A DNA stretch of 64,000 nucleotides. Origin: Brachionus manjavacas. Taxonomy: Eukaryota; Rotifera; Eurotatoria; Ploima; Brachionidae. Numbering within the stretch: the first letter of the stretch is position 1; the number at the start of each line of letters is the position of its first letter. The stretch lies in the NCBI GenBank assembly GCA_019054805.1, contig JAHQIY010000002.1, positions 9,362,001 through 9,426,000 on the forward strand, read 5' to 3'. Below, in pieces: positions 15,640 to 28,387 of the stretch. The notes beneath the pieces are model-generated. The model saw only the letters and a list, made by a program, of their open reading frames with translations, did not search any database and was not told the DNA's origin. The position numbers and the translations under genes are program-made.

Positions 15640-17880
15640 ACCATATCCAACTCAAAAGCCTGAATTTTTAAATTCTTTAAGTTAATAAATTAATCTCAAG
15701 ATTGAAATTAGACTTTTGAAAAAAATATAGTAATTCAATTTCACTTCTTTCATGTATGTAATGAAATTGTTTAACCATATCCTACTCAAAAGCCTGTTTT
15801 TTTAAACTCTTTAAGTTAATAAATTAATCTCAAGATTGAAATTAGAATTTTGAAAAAAATATTGTTAAACAAATTACCTTTTCTCGTACAAGTAATGAAA
15901 TTGTTTTACCATATCCTACTCAAAAGCCTGTCTTTTTAAACTCGTTTAGTTAATAAATTAATCTCAAGATTAAAATTAGACTTTTTCATTAAATTTAGCT
16001 GAACAATTTCTCTTCTCTAATACAAGTTATGAAATTGTTTAACCATATCCTACTCAAAAGCCTGATTTTTTTAAACTCTTTAAGTTAATAAATTAATCTC
16101 AAGATTGAAATTAGACTTTTGAAAAAAATATTGTTTAACAATTTACCTTTTCTCGTACAAGTAATGTAATTGTTTTACCATTTCCTCCTCAAAAGCCTGA
16201 TTTTTTCAAACTCTTCAAGTTAATAAATTTATCTCAAGATTGAAATTAGACTTTTGAAAAAAATATTGTCAAACAATTAACCTTTTCTCGTACAAGTTAT
16301 GAAATTGTTTAACCATATCCTACTCAAAAGCCTGATTTTTTTAAACTCTTAAAGTTATTAAATTAATCTCAAGATTGAAATTAGAATTTTGAAATAAATA
16401 TAGTAATTCAATTTCACTTCTCTCATGTATGTAATGAAATTGTTTAACCATATCCAACTCAAAAGCCTGAATTTTTAAATTCTTTAAGTTAATAAATTAA
16501 TCTCAAGATTGAAATTAGACTTTTGAAAAAAATATAGTAATTCAATTTCACTTCTTTCATGTATGTAATGAAATTGTTTAACCATATCCTACTCAAAAGC
16601 CTGTTTTTTTAAACTCTTTAAGTTAATAAATTAATCTCAAGATTGAAATTAGAATTTTGAAAAAAATATTGTTAAACAAATTACCTTTTCTCGTACAAGT
16701 AATGAAATTGTTTTACCATATCCTACTCAAAAGCCTGTTTTTTTTAAACTCGTTTAGTTAATAAATTAATCTCAAGATTAAAATTAGACTTTTTCATTAA
16801 ATTTAGCCGAACAATTTCTCTTCTCTAATACAAGTTATGAAATTGTTTAACCATATCCTACTCAAAAGCCTGTTTTTTTAAACTCTTTAAGTTAATAAAT
16901 TAATCTCAAGATTGAAATTAGACTTTTGAAAAAAATATTGTTTAACAATTTACCTTTTCTCGTACAAGTAATGTAATTGTTTTACCATTTCCTCCTCAAA
17001 AGCCTGATTTTTTCAAACTCTTCAAGTTAATAAATTTATCTCAAGATTGAAATTAGACTTTTGAAAAAAATATTGTCAAACAATTAACCTTTTCTCGTAC
17101 AAGTTATGAAATTGTTTAACCATATCCTACTCAAAAGCCTGATTATTTAAACTCTTAAAGTTATTAAATTAATCTCAAGATTGAAATTAGAATTTTGAAA
17201 TAAATATAGTAATTCAATTTCACTTCTCTCATGTATGTAATGAAATTGTTTAACCATATCCAACTCAAAAGCCTGAATTTTTAAATTCTTTAAGTTAATA
17301 AATTAATCTCAAGATTGAAATTAGACTTTTGAAAAAAATATAGTAATTCAATTTCACTTCTTTCATGTATGTAATGAAATTGTTTAACCATATCCTACTC
17401 AAAAGCCTGTTTTTTTAAACTCTTTAAGTTAATAAATTAATCTCAAGATTGAAATTAGAATTTTGAAAAAAATATTGTTAAACAAATTACCTTTTCTCGT
17501 ACAAGTAATGAAATTGTTTTACCATATCCTACTCAAAAGCCTGTCTTTTTTAAACTCGTTTAGTTAATAAATTAATCTCAAGATTAAAATTAGACTTTTT
17601 CATTAAATTTAGCTGAACAATTTCTCTTCTCTAATACAAGTTATGAAATTGTTTAACCATATCCTACTCAAAAGCCTGATTTTTTTAAACTCTTTAAGTT
17701 AATAAATTAATCTCAAGATTGAAATTAGACTTTTGAAAAAAATATTGTTTAACAATTTACCTTTTCTCGTACAAGTAATGTAATTGTTTTACCATTTCCT
17801 CCTCAAAAGCCTGATTTTTTCAAACTCTTCAAGTTAATAAATTTATCTCAAGATTGAAATTAGACTTTTGAAAAAAATAT
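15640..17880. repeat. Higher-order repeat, ~807 bp (6 monomers), three copies
   Basis: The diagnostic variant TCACTTCTTTCATG (three T's where other monomers have TCTC) starts at 15741, 16548 and 17354, spaced 807 and 806 bp. The accompanying variants GCCTGAATTTTTAAATTC and ACTCGTTTAG travel with it. Six monomers minus a few bases give this period. Confidence 0.85.
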
Positions 17881-20800
17881 TGTCAAACAATTAACCTTTT
17901 CTCGTACAAGTTATGAAATTGTTTAACCATATCCTACTCAAAAGCCTGATTTTTTTAAACTCTTAAAGTTATTAAATTAATCTCAAGATTGAAATTAGAA
18001 TTTTGAAATAAATATAGTAATTCAATTTCACTTCTCTCATGTATGTAATGAAATTGTTTAACCATATCCTACTCAGAAGCCGTTTTTTTTAAAACACGTA
18101 AAGTAAATAAATTAAGCTCTATATTAAAATTAGACTTTTTCATTAAATTTAGCTGAACAATTTCTCTTCTCTAATACAAGTTATGAAATTGTTTAACCAT
18201 ATCCTACTCAAAAGCCTGATTTTTTTAAACTCTTAAAATTATTAAATTAATCTCAAGATTGAAATTAGAATTTTGAAATAAATATAGTAATTCAATTTCA
18301 CTTCTCTCATGTATGTAATGAAATTGTTTAAACATATCCTTCTCAAAAGCCTGTTTTTTTTAAACTCTTTAAGTTAATAAATTAATCTCAAGATTGAAAT
18401 TAGACTTTTGAAAAAAATATTGTTAAACAATTTACCTTTTCTCGTACAAGTTATGAAATTGTTTAACCATATCCTACTCAAAAGCCTGATTTTTTTAAAC
18501 TCTTTAAGTTAATAAATTAATCTCAAGATTGAAATTAGACTTTTGAGAAAAATATTGTTTAACAATTAACCTTTTCTCGTACAAGTAATGTAACTGTTTT
18601 ACCATTTCCTCCTCAAAAGCCTGTTTTTTTAAACTCTTTAAGTTAATAAATTAATCTCAAGATTGAAATTAGACTTTTGAAAAAAATACAGTAATTCAAT
18701 TTCACTTCTCTCATGTATGTAATGAAATTGTTTAACCATATCCTACTCAAAAGCCTGATTCTTTAAATTCTTATAGTTAATAAATTTATCTCAAGATTGA
18801 AATTAGACTTTTGAAAAAAATATTGTTATACAATTAACCTTTTCTCGTACAAGTTATGAAATTGTTTAACCATATCCAACTCAAAAAGCCTGATTTTTTT
18901 AAATTCTTTAAGTTAATAAATTAATCTCAAGATTGAAATTAGACTTTTGAAAAAAATATAGTAATTCAATTTCACTTCTCTCATGTATGTAATGAAATTG
19001 TTTAACCATATCCTACTCAAAAGCCTGTTTTTTAAACTCTTTAAGTTAATAAATTAATCTCAAGATTGAAATTAGAATTTTGAAAAAAATATAGTAATTC
19101 AATTTCACTTCTCTCATGTATGTAATGAAATTGTTTAAACATATCCTACTCAAAAGCCTGTTTTTTTTAAACTCTTTAAGTTAATAAATTAATCTCAAGA
19201 TTAAAATTAGACTTTTGAAAAAAATATTGTTAAACAATTTACCTTTTCTCGTACAAGTCATGAAATTGTTTAACCATATCCAACTCAAAAGCCTGATTTT
19301 TTTAAATTCTTTAAGTTAATAAATTAATCTCAAGATTGAAATTAGACTTTTGAAAAAAATATAGTAATTCAATTTCACTTCTCTCATGTATGTAATGAAA
19401 TTGTTTAACCATATCCTACTCAAAAGCCTGTTTTTTTAAACTCTTTAAGTTAATAAATTAATCTCAAGATTGAAATTAGAATTTTGAAAAAAATATAGTA
19501 ATTCAATTTCACTTCTCTCATGTATGTAATGAAATTGTTTAAACATATCCTACTCAAAAGCCTGATTTTTTTAAACTCTTTTAGTTAATAAATTAATCTC
19601 AAGATTGAAATTAGACTTTTGAAAAAAATATAGTAATTCAATTTCACTTCTCTCATGTATGCAATGAAATTGTTTAACCATATCCTACTCAGAAGCCGTT
19701 TTTTTTAAAACACGTAAAGTAAATAAATTAAGCTCTATATTAAAATTAGACTTTTTCATTAAATTTAGCTGAACAATTTCTTTTCTCTAATACAAGTTAT
19801 GAAATTGTTTAACCATATCCTACTCAAAAAGCCTGATTTTTTTAAACTCTTAAAGTTATTAAATTAATCTCAAGATTGAAATTAGACTTTTGAAAAAAAT
19901 ATTGTTAAACAATTTACCTTTTCTCGTACAAGTTATGAAATTATTTAACCATATCCTACTCAAAAGCCTGATTTTTTTAAACTCTTAAAGTTATTAAATT
20001 AATCTCAAGATTGAAATTAGACTTTTGAAAAAAATATTGTTAAACAATTTACCTTTTCTCGTACAAGTTATGAAATTGTTTAACCATATCCTACTCAAAA
20101 GCCTGATTTTTTTAAACTCTTTTAGTTAATAAATTAATCTCAAGATTGAAATTAGACTTTTGAAAAAAATATAGTAATTCAATTTCACTTCTCTCATGTA
20201 TGTAATGAAATTGTTTAACCATATCCTACTCAGAAGCCGTTTTTTTTAAAACACGTAAAGTAAATAAATTAAGCTCTATATTAAAATTAGACTTTTTCAT
20301 TAAATTTAGCTGAACAATTTCTTTTCTCTAATACAAGTTATGAAATTGTTTAACCATATCCTACTCAAAAGCCTGATTTTTTAAACTCTTAAAGTTATTA
20401 AATTAATCTCAAGATTGAAATTAGAATTTTGAAATAAATATAGTAATTCAATTTCACTTCTCTCATGTATGTAATGAAATTGTTTAAACATATCCTTCTC
20501 AAAACCCTGATTTTTTTAGACTCGTTTAGTAAATTAATTAAGCTCAAGATTGAAATTAGACATTTGAAAAAAATATTGTTAAACAATTTACCTTTTCTCG
20601 TACAAGTTATGAAATTGTTTAACCATATCCTACTCAAAAGCCTGATTTTTTTAAACTCTTTAAGTTAATAAATTAATCTCAAGATTGAAATTAGACTTTT
20701 GAAAAAAATATTGTTTAACAATTTACCTTTTCTCGTACAAGTAATGTAATTGTTTTACCATTTCCTCCTCAAAAGCCTGATTTTTTCAAACTCTTCAAGT

Positions 20801-23571
20801 TAATAAATTTATCTCAAGATTGAAATTAGACTTTTGAAAAAAATATTGTCAAACAATTAACCTTTTCTCGTACAAGTTATGAAATTGTTTAACCATATCC
20901 TACTCAAAAGCCTGATTTTTTTAAACTCTTAAAGTTATTAAATTAATCTCAAGATTGAAATTAGAATTTTGAAATAAATATAGTAATTCAATTTCACTTC
21001 TCTCATGTATGTAATGAAATTGTTTAACCATATCCTACTCAGAAGCCGTTTTTTTTAAAACACGTAAAGTAAATAAATTAAGCTCTATATTAAAATTAGA
21101 CTTTTTCATTAAATTTAGCTGAACAATTTCTCTTCTCTAATACAAGTTATGAAATTGTTTAACCATATCCTACTCAAAAGCCTGATTTTTTTAAACTCTT
21201 AAAATTATTAAATTAATCTCAAGATTGAAATTAGAATTTTGAAATAAATATAGTAATTCAATTTCACTTCTCTCATGTATGTAATGAAATTGTTTAAACA
21301 TATCCTTCTCAAAAGCCTGTTTTTTTTAAACTCTTTAAGTTAATAAATTAATCTCAAGATTGAAATTAGACTTTTGAAAAAAATATTGTTAAACAATTTA
21401 CCTTTTCTCGTACAAGTTATGAAATTGTTTAACCATATCCTACTCAAAAGCCTGATTTTTTTAAACTCTTTAAGTTAATAAATTAATCTCAAGATTGAAA
21501 TTAGACTTTTGAGAAAAATATTGTTTAACAATTAACCTTTTCTCGTACAAGTAATGTAACTGTTTTACCATTTCCTCCTCAAAAGCCTGTTTTTTTAAAC
21601 TCTTTAAGTTAATAAATTAATCTCAAGATTGAAATTAGACTTTTTGAAAAAAATACAGTAATTCAATTTCACTTCTCTCATGTATGTAATGAAATTGTTT
21701 AACCATATCCTACTCAAAAGCCTGATTCTTTAAATTCTTTTAGTTAATAAATTTATCTCAAGATTGAAATTAGACTTTTGAAAAAAATATTGTTATACAA
21801 TTAACCTTTTCTCGTACAAGTTATGAAATTGTTTAACCATATCCAACTCAAAAGCCTGATTTTTTAAATTCTTTAAGTTAATAAATTAATCTCAAGATTG
21901 AAATTAGACTTTTGAAAAAAATATAGTAATTCAATTTCACTTCTCTCATGTATGTAATGAAATTGTTTAACCATATCCTACTCAAAAGCCTGTTTTTTTA
22001 AACTCTTTAAGTTAATAAATTAATCTCAAGATTGAAATTAGAATTTTGAAAAAAATATAGTAATTCAATTTCACTTCTCTCATGTATGTAATGAAATTGT
22101 TTAAACATATCCTACTCAAAAGCCTGTTTTTTTTAAACTCTTTAAGTTAATAAATTAATCTCAAGATTAAAATTAGACTTTTGAAAAAAATATTGTTAAA
22201 CAATTTACCTTTTCTCGTACAAGTCATGAAATTGTTTAACCATATCCTACTCAAAAGCCTGATTTTTATAAATTCTTTAAGTTAATAAATTAATCTCAAG
22301 ATTGAAATTAGACTTTTGAAAAAAATATAGTAATTCAATTTCACTTCTCTCATGTATGTAATGAAATTGTTTAACCATATCCTACTCAAAAGCCTGTTTT
22401 TTTAAACTCTTTAAGTTAATAAATTAATCTCAAGATTGAAATTAGAATTTTGAAAAAAATATAGTAATTCAATTTCACTTCTCTCATGTATGTAATGAAA
22501 TTGTTTAAACATATCCTACTCAAAAGCCTGATTTTTTTAAACTCTTTTAGTTAATAAATTAATCTCAAGATTGAAATTAGACTTTTGAAAAAAATATAGT
22601 AATTCAATTTCACTTCTCTCATGTATGCAATGAAATTGTTTAACCATATCCTACTCAGAAGCCGTTTTTTTTAAAACACGTAAAGTAAATAAATTAAGCT
22701 CTATATTAAAATTAGACTTTTTCATTAAATTTAGCTGAACAATTTCTCTTCTCTAATACAAGTTATGAAATTGTTTAACCATATCCTACTCAAAAAGCCT
22801 GATTTTTTTAAACTCTTAAAGTTATTAAATTAATCTCAAGATTGAAATTAGACTTTTGAAAAAAATATTGTTAAACAATTTACCTTTTCTCGTACAAGTT
22901 ATGAAATTATTTAACCATATCCTACTCAAAAGCCTGATTTTTTAAACTCTTAAAGTTATTAAATTAATCTCAAGATTGAAATTAGACTTTTGAAAAAAAT
23001 ATTGTTAAACAATTTACCTTTTCTCGTACAAGTTATGAAATTGTTTAACCATATCCTACTCAAAAGCCTGATTTTTTTAAACTCTTTTAGTTAATAAATT
23101 AATCTCAAGATTGAAATTAGACTTTTGAAAAAAATATAGTAATTCAATTTCACTTCTCTCATGTATGTAATGAAATTGTTTAACCATATCCTACTCAGAA
23201 GCCGTTTTTTTTAAAACACGTAAAGTAAATAAATTAAGCTCTATATTAAAATTAGACTTTTTCATTAAATTTAGCTGAACAATTTCTTTTCTCTAATACA
23301 AGTTATGAAATTGTTTAACCATATCCTACTCAAAAGCCTGATTTTTTTAAACTCTTAAAGTTATTAAATTAATCTCAAGATTGAAATTAGAATTTTGAAA
23401 TAAATATAGTAATTCAATTTCACTTCTCTCATGTATGTAATGAAATTGTTTAAACATATCCTTCTCAAAACCCTGATTTTTTTAGACTCGTTTAGTAAAT
23501 TAATTAAGCTCAAGATTGAAATTAGACATTTGAAAAAAATATTGTTAAACAATTTACCTTTTCTCGTACAA
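17640..23571. repeat. Higher-order repeat, ~2966 bp (22 monomers), two copies
   Basis: Matching variants lie at a fixed offset of 2966-2967 bp: AAAAAATACAGTAATTC at 18681 and 21648, TTGTCAAACAATTAACC near 17880 and 20846, and the TCAAAACCCTGA / AGACTCGTTTAG variant near 20498 and 23464. Copies run about 17640-20605 and 20606-23571. The two copies are nearly identical apart from single-base changes in T and A runs. Confidence 0.85.
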
Positions 23572-25329
23572 GTTATGAAATTGTTTAACCATATCCTACT
23601 CAAAAGCCTGATTTTTTTAAACTCTTTAAGTTAATAAATTAATCTCAAGATTGAAATTAGACTTTTGAAAAAAATATTGTTAAACAATTTACCTTTTCTC
23701 GTACAAGTAATGAAATTGTTTTAACATATCCTCCTCAAAAGCCTGATTTTTTTAAACTCGTTTAGTTAATAAATAAATCTCAATATTGAAATTAGACTTT
23801 TGAAAAAAATATAGTAATTCAATTTCACTTCTCTCATGTATGTAATGAAATTGTTTAAACATATCCTTCTTAAAACCCTGATTTTTTTAGACTCGTTTAG
23901 TAAATTAATTAAGCTCAAGATTGAAATTAGACTTTTGAAAAAAATATAGTAATTCAATTTCACTTCTCTCATGTATGTAATGAAATTGTTTAACCATATC
24001 CTACTCAGAAGCCGTTTTTTTTAAAACTCGTTAAGATAATAAATTAATCTCAAGATTGAAATTAGACTTTTGAGAAAAATATTGTTAAACAATTTACCTT
24101 TTCTCGTACAAGTAATGAAATTGTTTTACCATATCCTACTCAAAAGCCTGTTTTTTTTAAACTCGTTTAGTTAATAAATTAATCTCAAGATTGAAATTAG
24201 ACATTTGAAAAAAATATAGTAATTCAATTTCACTTCTCTCATGTATGTAATGAAATTGTTTAAACATATCCTTCTCAAAAGCCTGTTTTTTTTAAACTCT
24301 TTAAGTTAATAAATTAATCTCAAGATTGAAATTAGACTTTTGAAAAAAATATTGTTAAACAATTTACCTTTTCTCGTACAAGTTATGAAATTGTTTTACC
24401 ATATCCTACTCAAAAGCCTGATTTTTTTAAACTCTTTAAGTTAATTAATTTATCTCAAGATTGAAATTAGACTTTTGAAAAAAATATTGTTTAACAATTT
24501 ACCTTTTCTCGTACAAGTTATGAAATTGTTTAACCATATCCTACTCAAAAGCCTGATTTTTTTAAACTCTTTAAGTTAATAAATTAATCTTTAGATTGAA
24601 ATTAGACTTTTGAAAAAAATATAGTAATTCAATTTCACTTCTCTCATGTATGTAATGAAATTGTTTAACCATATCCTACTCAGAAGCCGTTTTTTTTAAA
24701 ACTCGTAAAGATAATAAATTAATCTCAAGATTGAAATTAGACTTTTGAGAAAAATATTGTTAAACAATTTACCTTTTCTCGTACAAGTAATGAAATTGTT
24801 TTACCATATCTTACTCAAAAGCCTGATTTTTTTAAACTCTTTAAGTTAATTAATTTATCTCAAGATTGAAATTAGAATTTTGAAAAAAATATAGTAATTC
24901 AATTTCACTTCTCTCGTACAAGTCATTAAAATGTTTAACCATTTCCTACTCAAAAGCCTAATTTTTTTAAACTCTTTAAGTTAATAAATTAATCTCTATA
25001 TTGAAATTAGAATTTTGAAAAAAATATTGTTAAACAAATTACCTTTTCTCGTACAAGTTATGAAATTGTTTAACCATATCCTACTCAAAAGCCTGATTTT
25101 TTTAAACTCTTTAAGTTAATAAATTAATCTCAAGATTGAAATTAGAATTTTGAAAAAAATATAGTAATTCAATTTCACTTCTCTCGTACAAGTCATGAAA
25201 TTGTTTAACCATTTCCTACTCAAAAGCCTAATTTTTTTAAACTCTTTAAGTTAATAAATTAATCTCTATATTGAAATTAGAATTTTGAAAAAAATATTGT
25301 TAAACAAATTACCTTATCTCATACAAGTT

Positions 25330-26165
25330 ATGTAATTGTTTAACCATATCCTACTCGAAAGCCTGATTTTTAAAACTGCGTTTAGTAACTTTATTGAGCT
25401 CAAGATTAAATTTTTTTATAAATGCGTTAAAATACTTAATTGAGCTCAAGATTAAAATTAGGCTATAATAAAAAATAAAGTCAAACAATTTCACTTCTCT
25501 CGAACAAGTCATGAAATTGTTTAACCATTTCCTACTCAAAAGCCTAATTTTTTTAAACTCTTTAAGTTAATAAATTAATCTCAAGATTGAAATTAGAATT
25601 TTGAAAAAAATATAGTAATTCAATTTCACTTCTCTCGTACAAGTCATGAAAATGTTTAACCATTTCCTACTCAAAAGCCTAATTTTTTTAAACTCGTTAA
25701 GGTAATAAATTAATCTCAAGATTGAAATTAGACTTTTGAAAAAAATATTGTTAAACAAATTACCTTTTCTCATACAAGTTATGTAATTGTTTAACCATAT
25801 CCTTCTCGAAAGCCTGATTTTTATTACTGCGTTTAGTTACTTTATTGAGCTCAAGATTAAATTTTTTATAAATGCGTTAAAATACTTAATTGAGCTCAAG
25901 ATTAAAATTAGGGTATAATAAAAAATAAAGTCAAACAATTTTACTTCTCTCGTACAAGTTATGTAATTTTTTAACAAAATCTTTCTCGAAAGCCTGATTT
26001 TTATAAATGCGATTAGTTTCTTTAATGAGCTCAAGATTAAAATTTTTTATGAATACGTTAAAATACTTAATTGAGCTCAAAATTAAAATTTGTCTTTTGA
26101 ATGAAAAAAAAATAGTTAAACAATTTCACTTCACTCATACAAGTTATGTAATTGTTTAACCATAT
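25330..26165. repeat. Island of diverged edge-type monomers inside the array
   Basis: Here the usual monomer gives way to the type otherwise found only at the array margins. It has CTCGAAAGCCTGA in place of CTCAAAAGCCTGA, and TGCGTTTAGTAAC / TGCGTTAAAATAC blocks followed by TTGAGCTCAAGATT. The segment matches parts of the right margin (about 31285-32390) closely but in permuted order, and it ends abruptly at about 26165 with a return to standard monomers. It looks like an old margin captured by a segmental duplication of the array end. Confidence 0.8.
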
Positions 26166-26370
26166 CCTACTCAAAAGCCTGATTTTTTTAAACTCTTTAA
26201 GTTAATAAATTAATCTCAAGATTGAAAATAGACTTTTTGAGAAAAATATTGTTTAACAATTTACCTTTTCTCGTACAAGTAATGTAATTGTTTTACCATT
26301 TCCTCCTCAAAAGCCTGATTTTTTCAAACTCGTTTAGTTAATAAATTAATCTCAAGATTAAAATTAGACT

Positions 26371-28387
26371 TTTTCATTAAATTTAGCTGAACAATTTCTC
26401 TTCTCTAATACAAGTTATGAAATTGTTTAACCATATCCTACTCAAAAGCCTGATTTTTTTAAATTCTTTAAGTTAATAAATTAATCTCAAGATTGAAATT
26501 AGACTTTTGAAAAAAATATAGTAATTCAATTTCACTTCTCTCATGTATGTAATGAAATTGTTTAACCATATCCTACTCAAAAGCCTGATTCTTTAAATTC
26601 TTTTAGTTAATAAATTTATCTCAAGATTGAAATTAGACTTTTGAAAAAAATATTGTTATACAATTAACCTTTTCTCGTACAAGTTATGAAATTGTTTAAC
26701 CATATCCAACTCAAAAGCCTGATTTTTTTAAATTCTTTAAGTTAATAAATTAATCTCAAGATTGAAATTAGACTTTTGAAAAAAATATAGTAATTCAATT
26801 TCACTTCTCTCATGTATGTAATGAAATTGTTTAACCATATCCTACTCAAAAAGCCTTTTTTTTTAAACTCTTTAAGTTAATAAATTAATCTCAAGATTGA
26901 AATTAGAATTTTGAAAAAAATATAGTAATTCAATTTCACTTCTCTCATGTATGTAATGAAATTGTTTAAACATATCCTACTCAAAAGCCTGTTTTTTTAA
27001 ACTCTTTAAGTTAATAAATTAATCTCAAGATTAAAATTAGACTTTTGAAAAAAATATTGTTAAACAATTTACCTTTTCTCGTACAAGTCATGAAATTGTT
27101 TAACCATATCCTACTCAAAAGCCTGATTTTTTTAAACTCTTTTAGTTAATAAATTAATCTCAAGATTGAAATTAGACTTTTGAAAAAAATATAGTAATTC
27201 AATTTCACTTCTCTCATGTATGTAATGAAATTGTTTAAACATATCCTACTCAAAAGCCTGTTTTTTTAACTCTTTAAGTTAATAAATTAATCTCAAGATT
27301 AAAATTAGACTTTTGAAAAAAATATTGTTAAACAATTTACCTTTTCTCGTACAAGTCATGAAATTGTTTAACCATATCCTACTCAAAAGCCTGATTTTTT
27401 TAAACTCTTTTAGTTATTAAATTAATCTCAAGATTAAAATTAGACTTTTTCATTAAATTTAGCTGAACAATTTCTCTTCTCTAATACAAGTTATGAAATT
27501 GTTTAACCATATCCTACTCAAAAGCCTGATTTTTTTAAATTCTTTAAGTTAATAAATTAATCTCAAGATTGAAATTAGACTTTTGAAAAAAATATAGTAA
27601 TTCAATTTCACTTCTCTCATGTATGTAATGAAATTGTTTAACCATATCCTACTCAAAAGCCTGATTCTTTAAATTCTTTTAGTTAATAAATTTATCTCAA
27701 GATTGAAATTAGACTTTTGAAAAAAATATTGTTATACAATTAACCTTTTCTCGTACAAGTTATGAAATTGTTTAACCATATCCAACTCAAAAGCCTGATT
27801 TTTTTAAATTCTTTAAGTTAATAAATTAATCTCAAGATTGAAATTAGACTTTTGAAAAAAATATAGTAATTCAATTTCACTTCTCTCATGTATGTAATGA
27901 AATTGTTTAACCATATCCTACTCAAAAGCCTGTTTTTTTAAACTCTTTAAGTTAATAAATTAATCTCAAGATTGAAATTAGAATTTTGAAAAAAATATAG
28001 TAATTCAATTTCACTTCTCTCATGTATGTAATGAAATTGTTTAAACATATCCTACTCAAAAGCCTGTTTTTTTAAACTCTTTAAGTTAATAAATTAATCT
28101 CAAGATTAAAATTAGACTTTTGAAAAAAATATTGTTAAACAATTTACCTTTTCTCGTACAAGTCATGAAATTGTTTAACCATATCCTACTCAAAAGCCTG
28201 ATTTTTTAAACTCTTTTAGTTAATAAATTAATCTCAAGATTGAAATTAGACTTTTGAAAAAAATATAGTAATTCAATTTCACTTCTCTCATGTATGCAAT
28301 GAAATTGTTTAACCATATCCTACTCAGAAGCCGTTTTTTTTTAAAACACGTAAAGTAAATAAATTAAGCTCTATATTAAAATTAGAC
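26371..28387. repeat. Higher-order repeat, ~1076 bp (8 monomers), two copies
   Basis: The TTTTCATTAAATTTAGCTG class monomer occurs at 26371, 27447 and 28388, and the shortened GATTCTTTAAATTC variant at 26587 and 27663 (spacing 1076). The second copy has one monomer fewer. The region also resembles 21.6-23.2 kb, so it is part of a larger duplication with an offset of about 4.9-5.9 kb. Confidence 0.75.
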
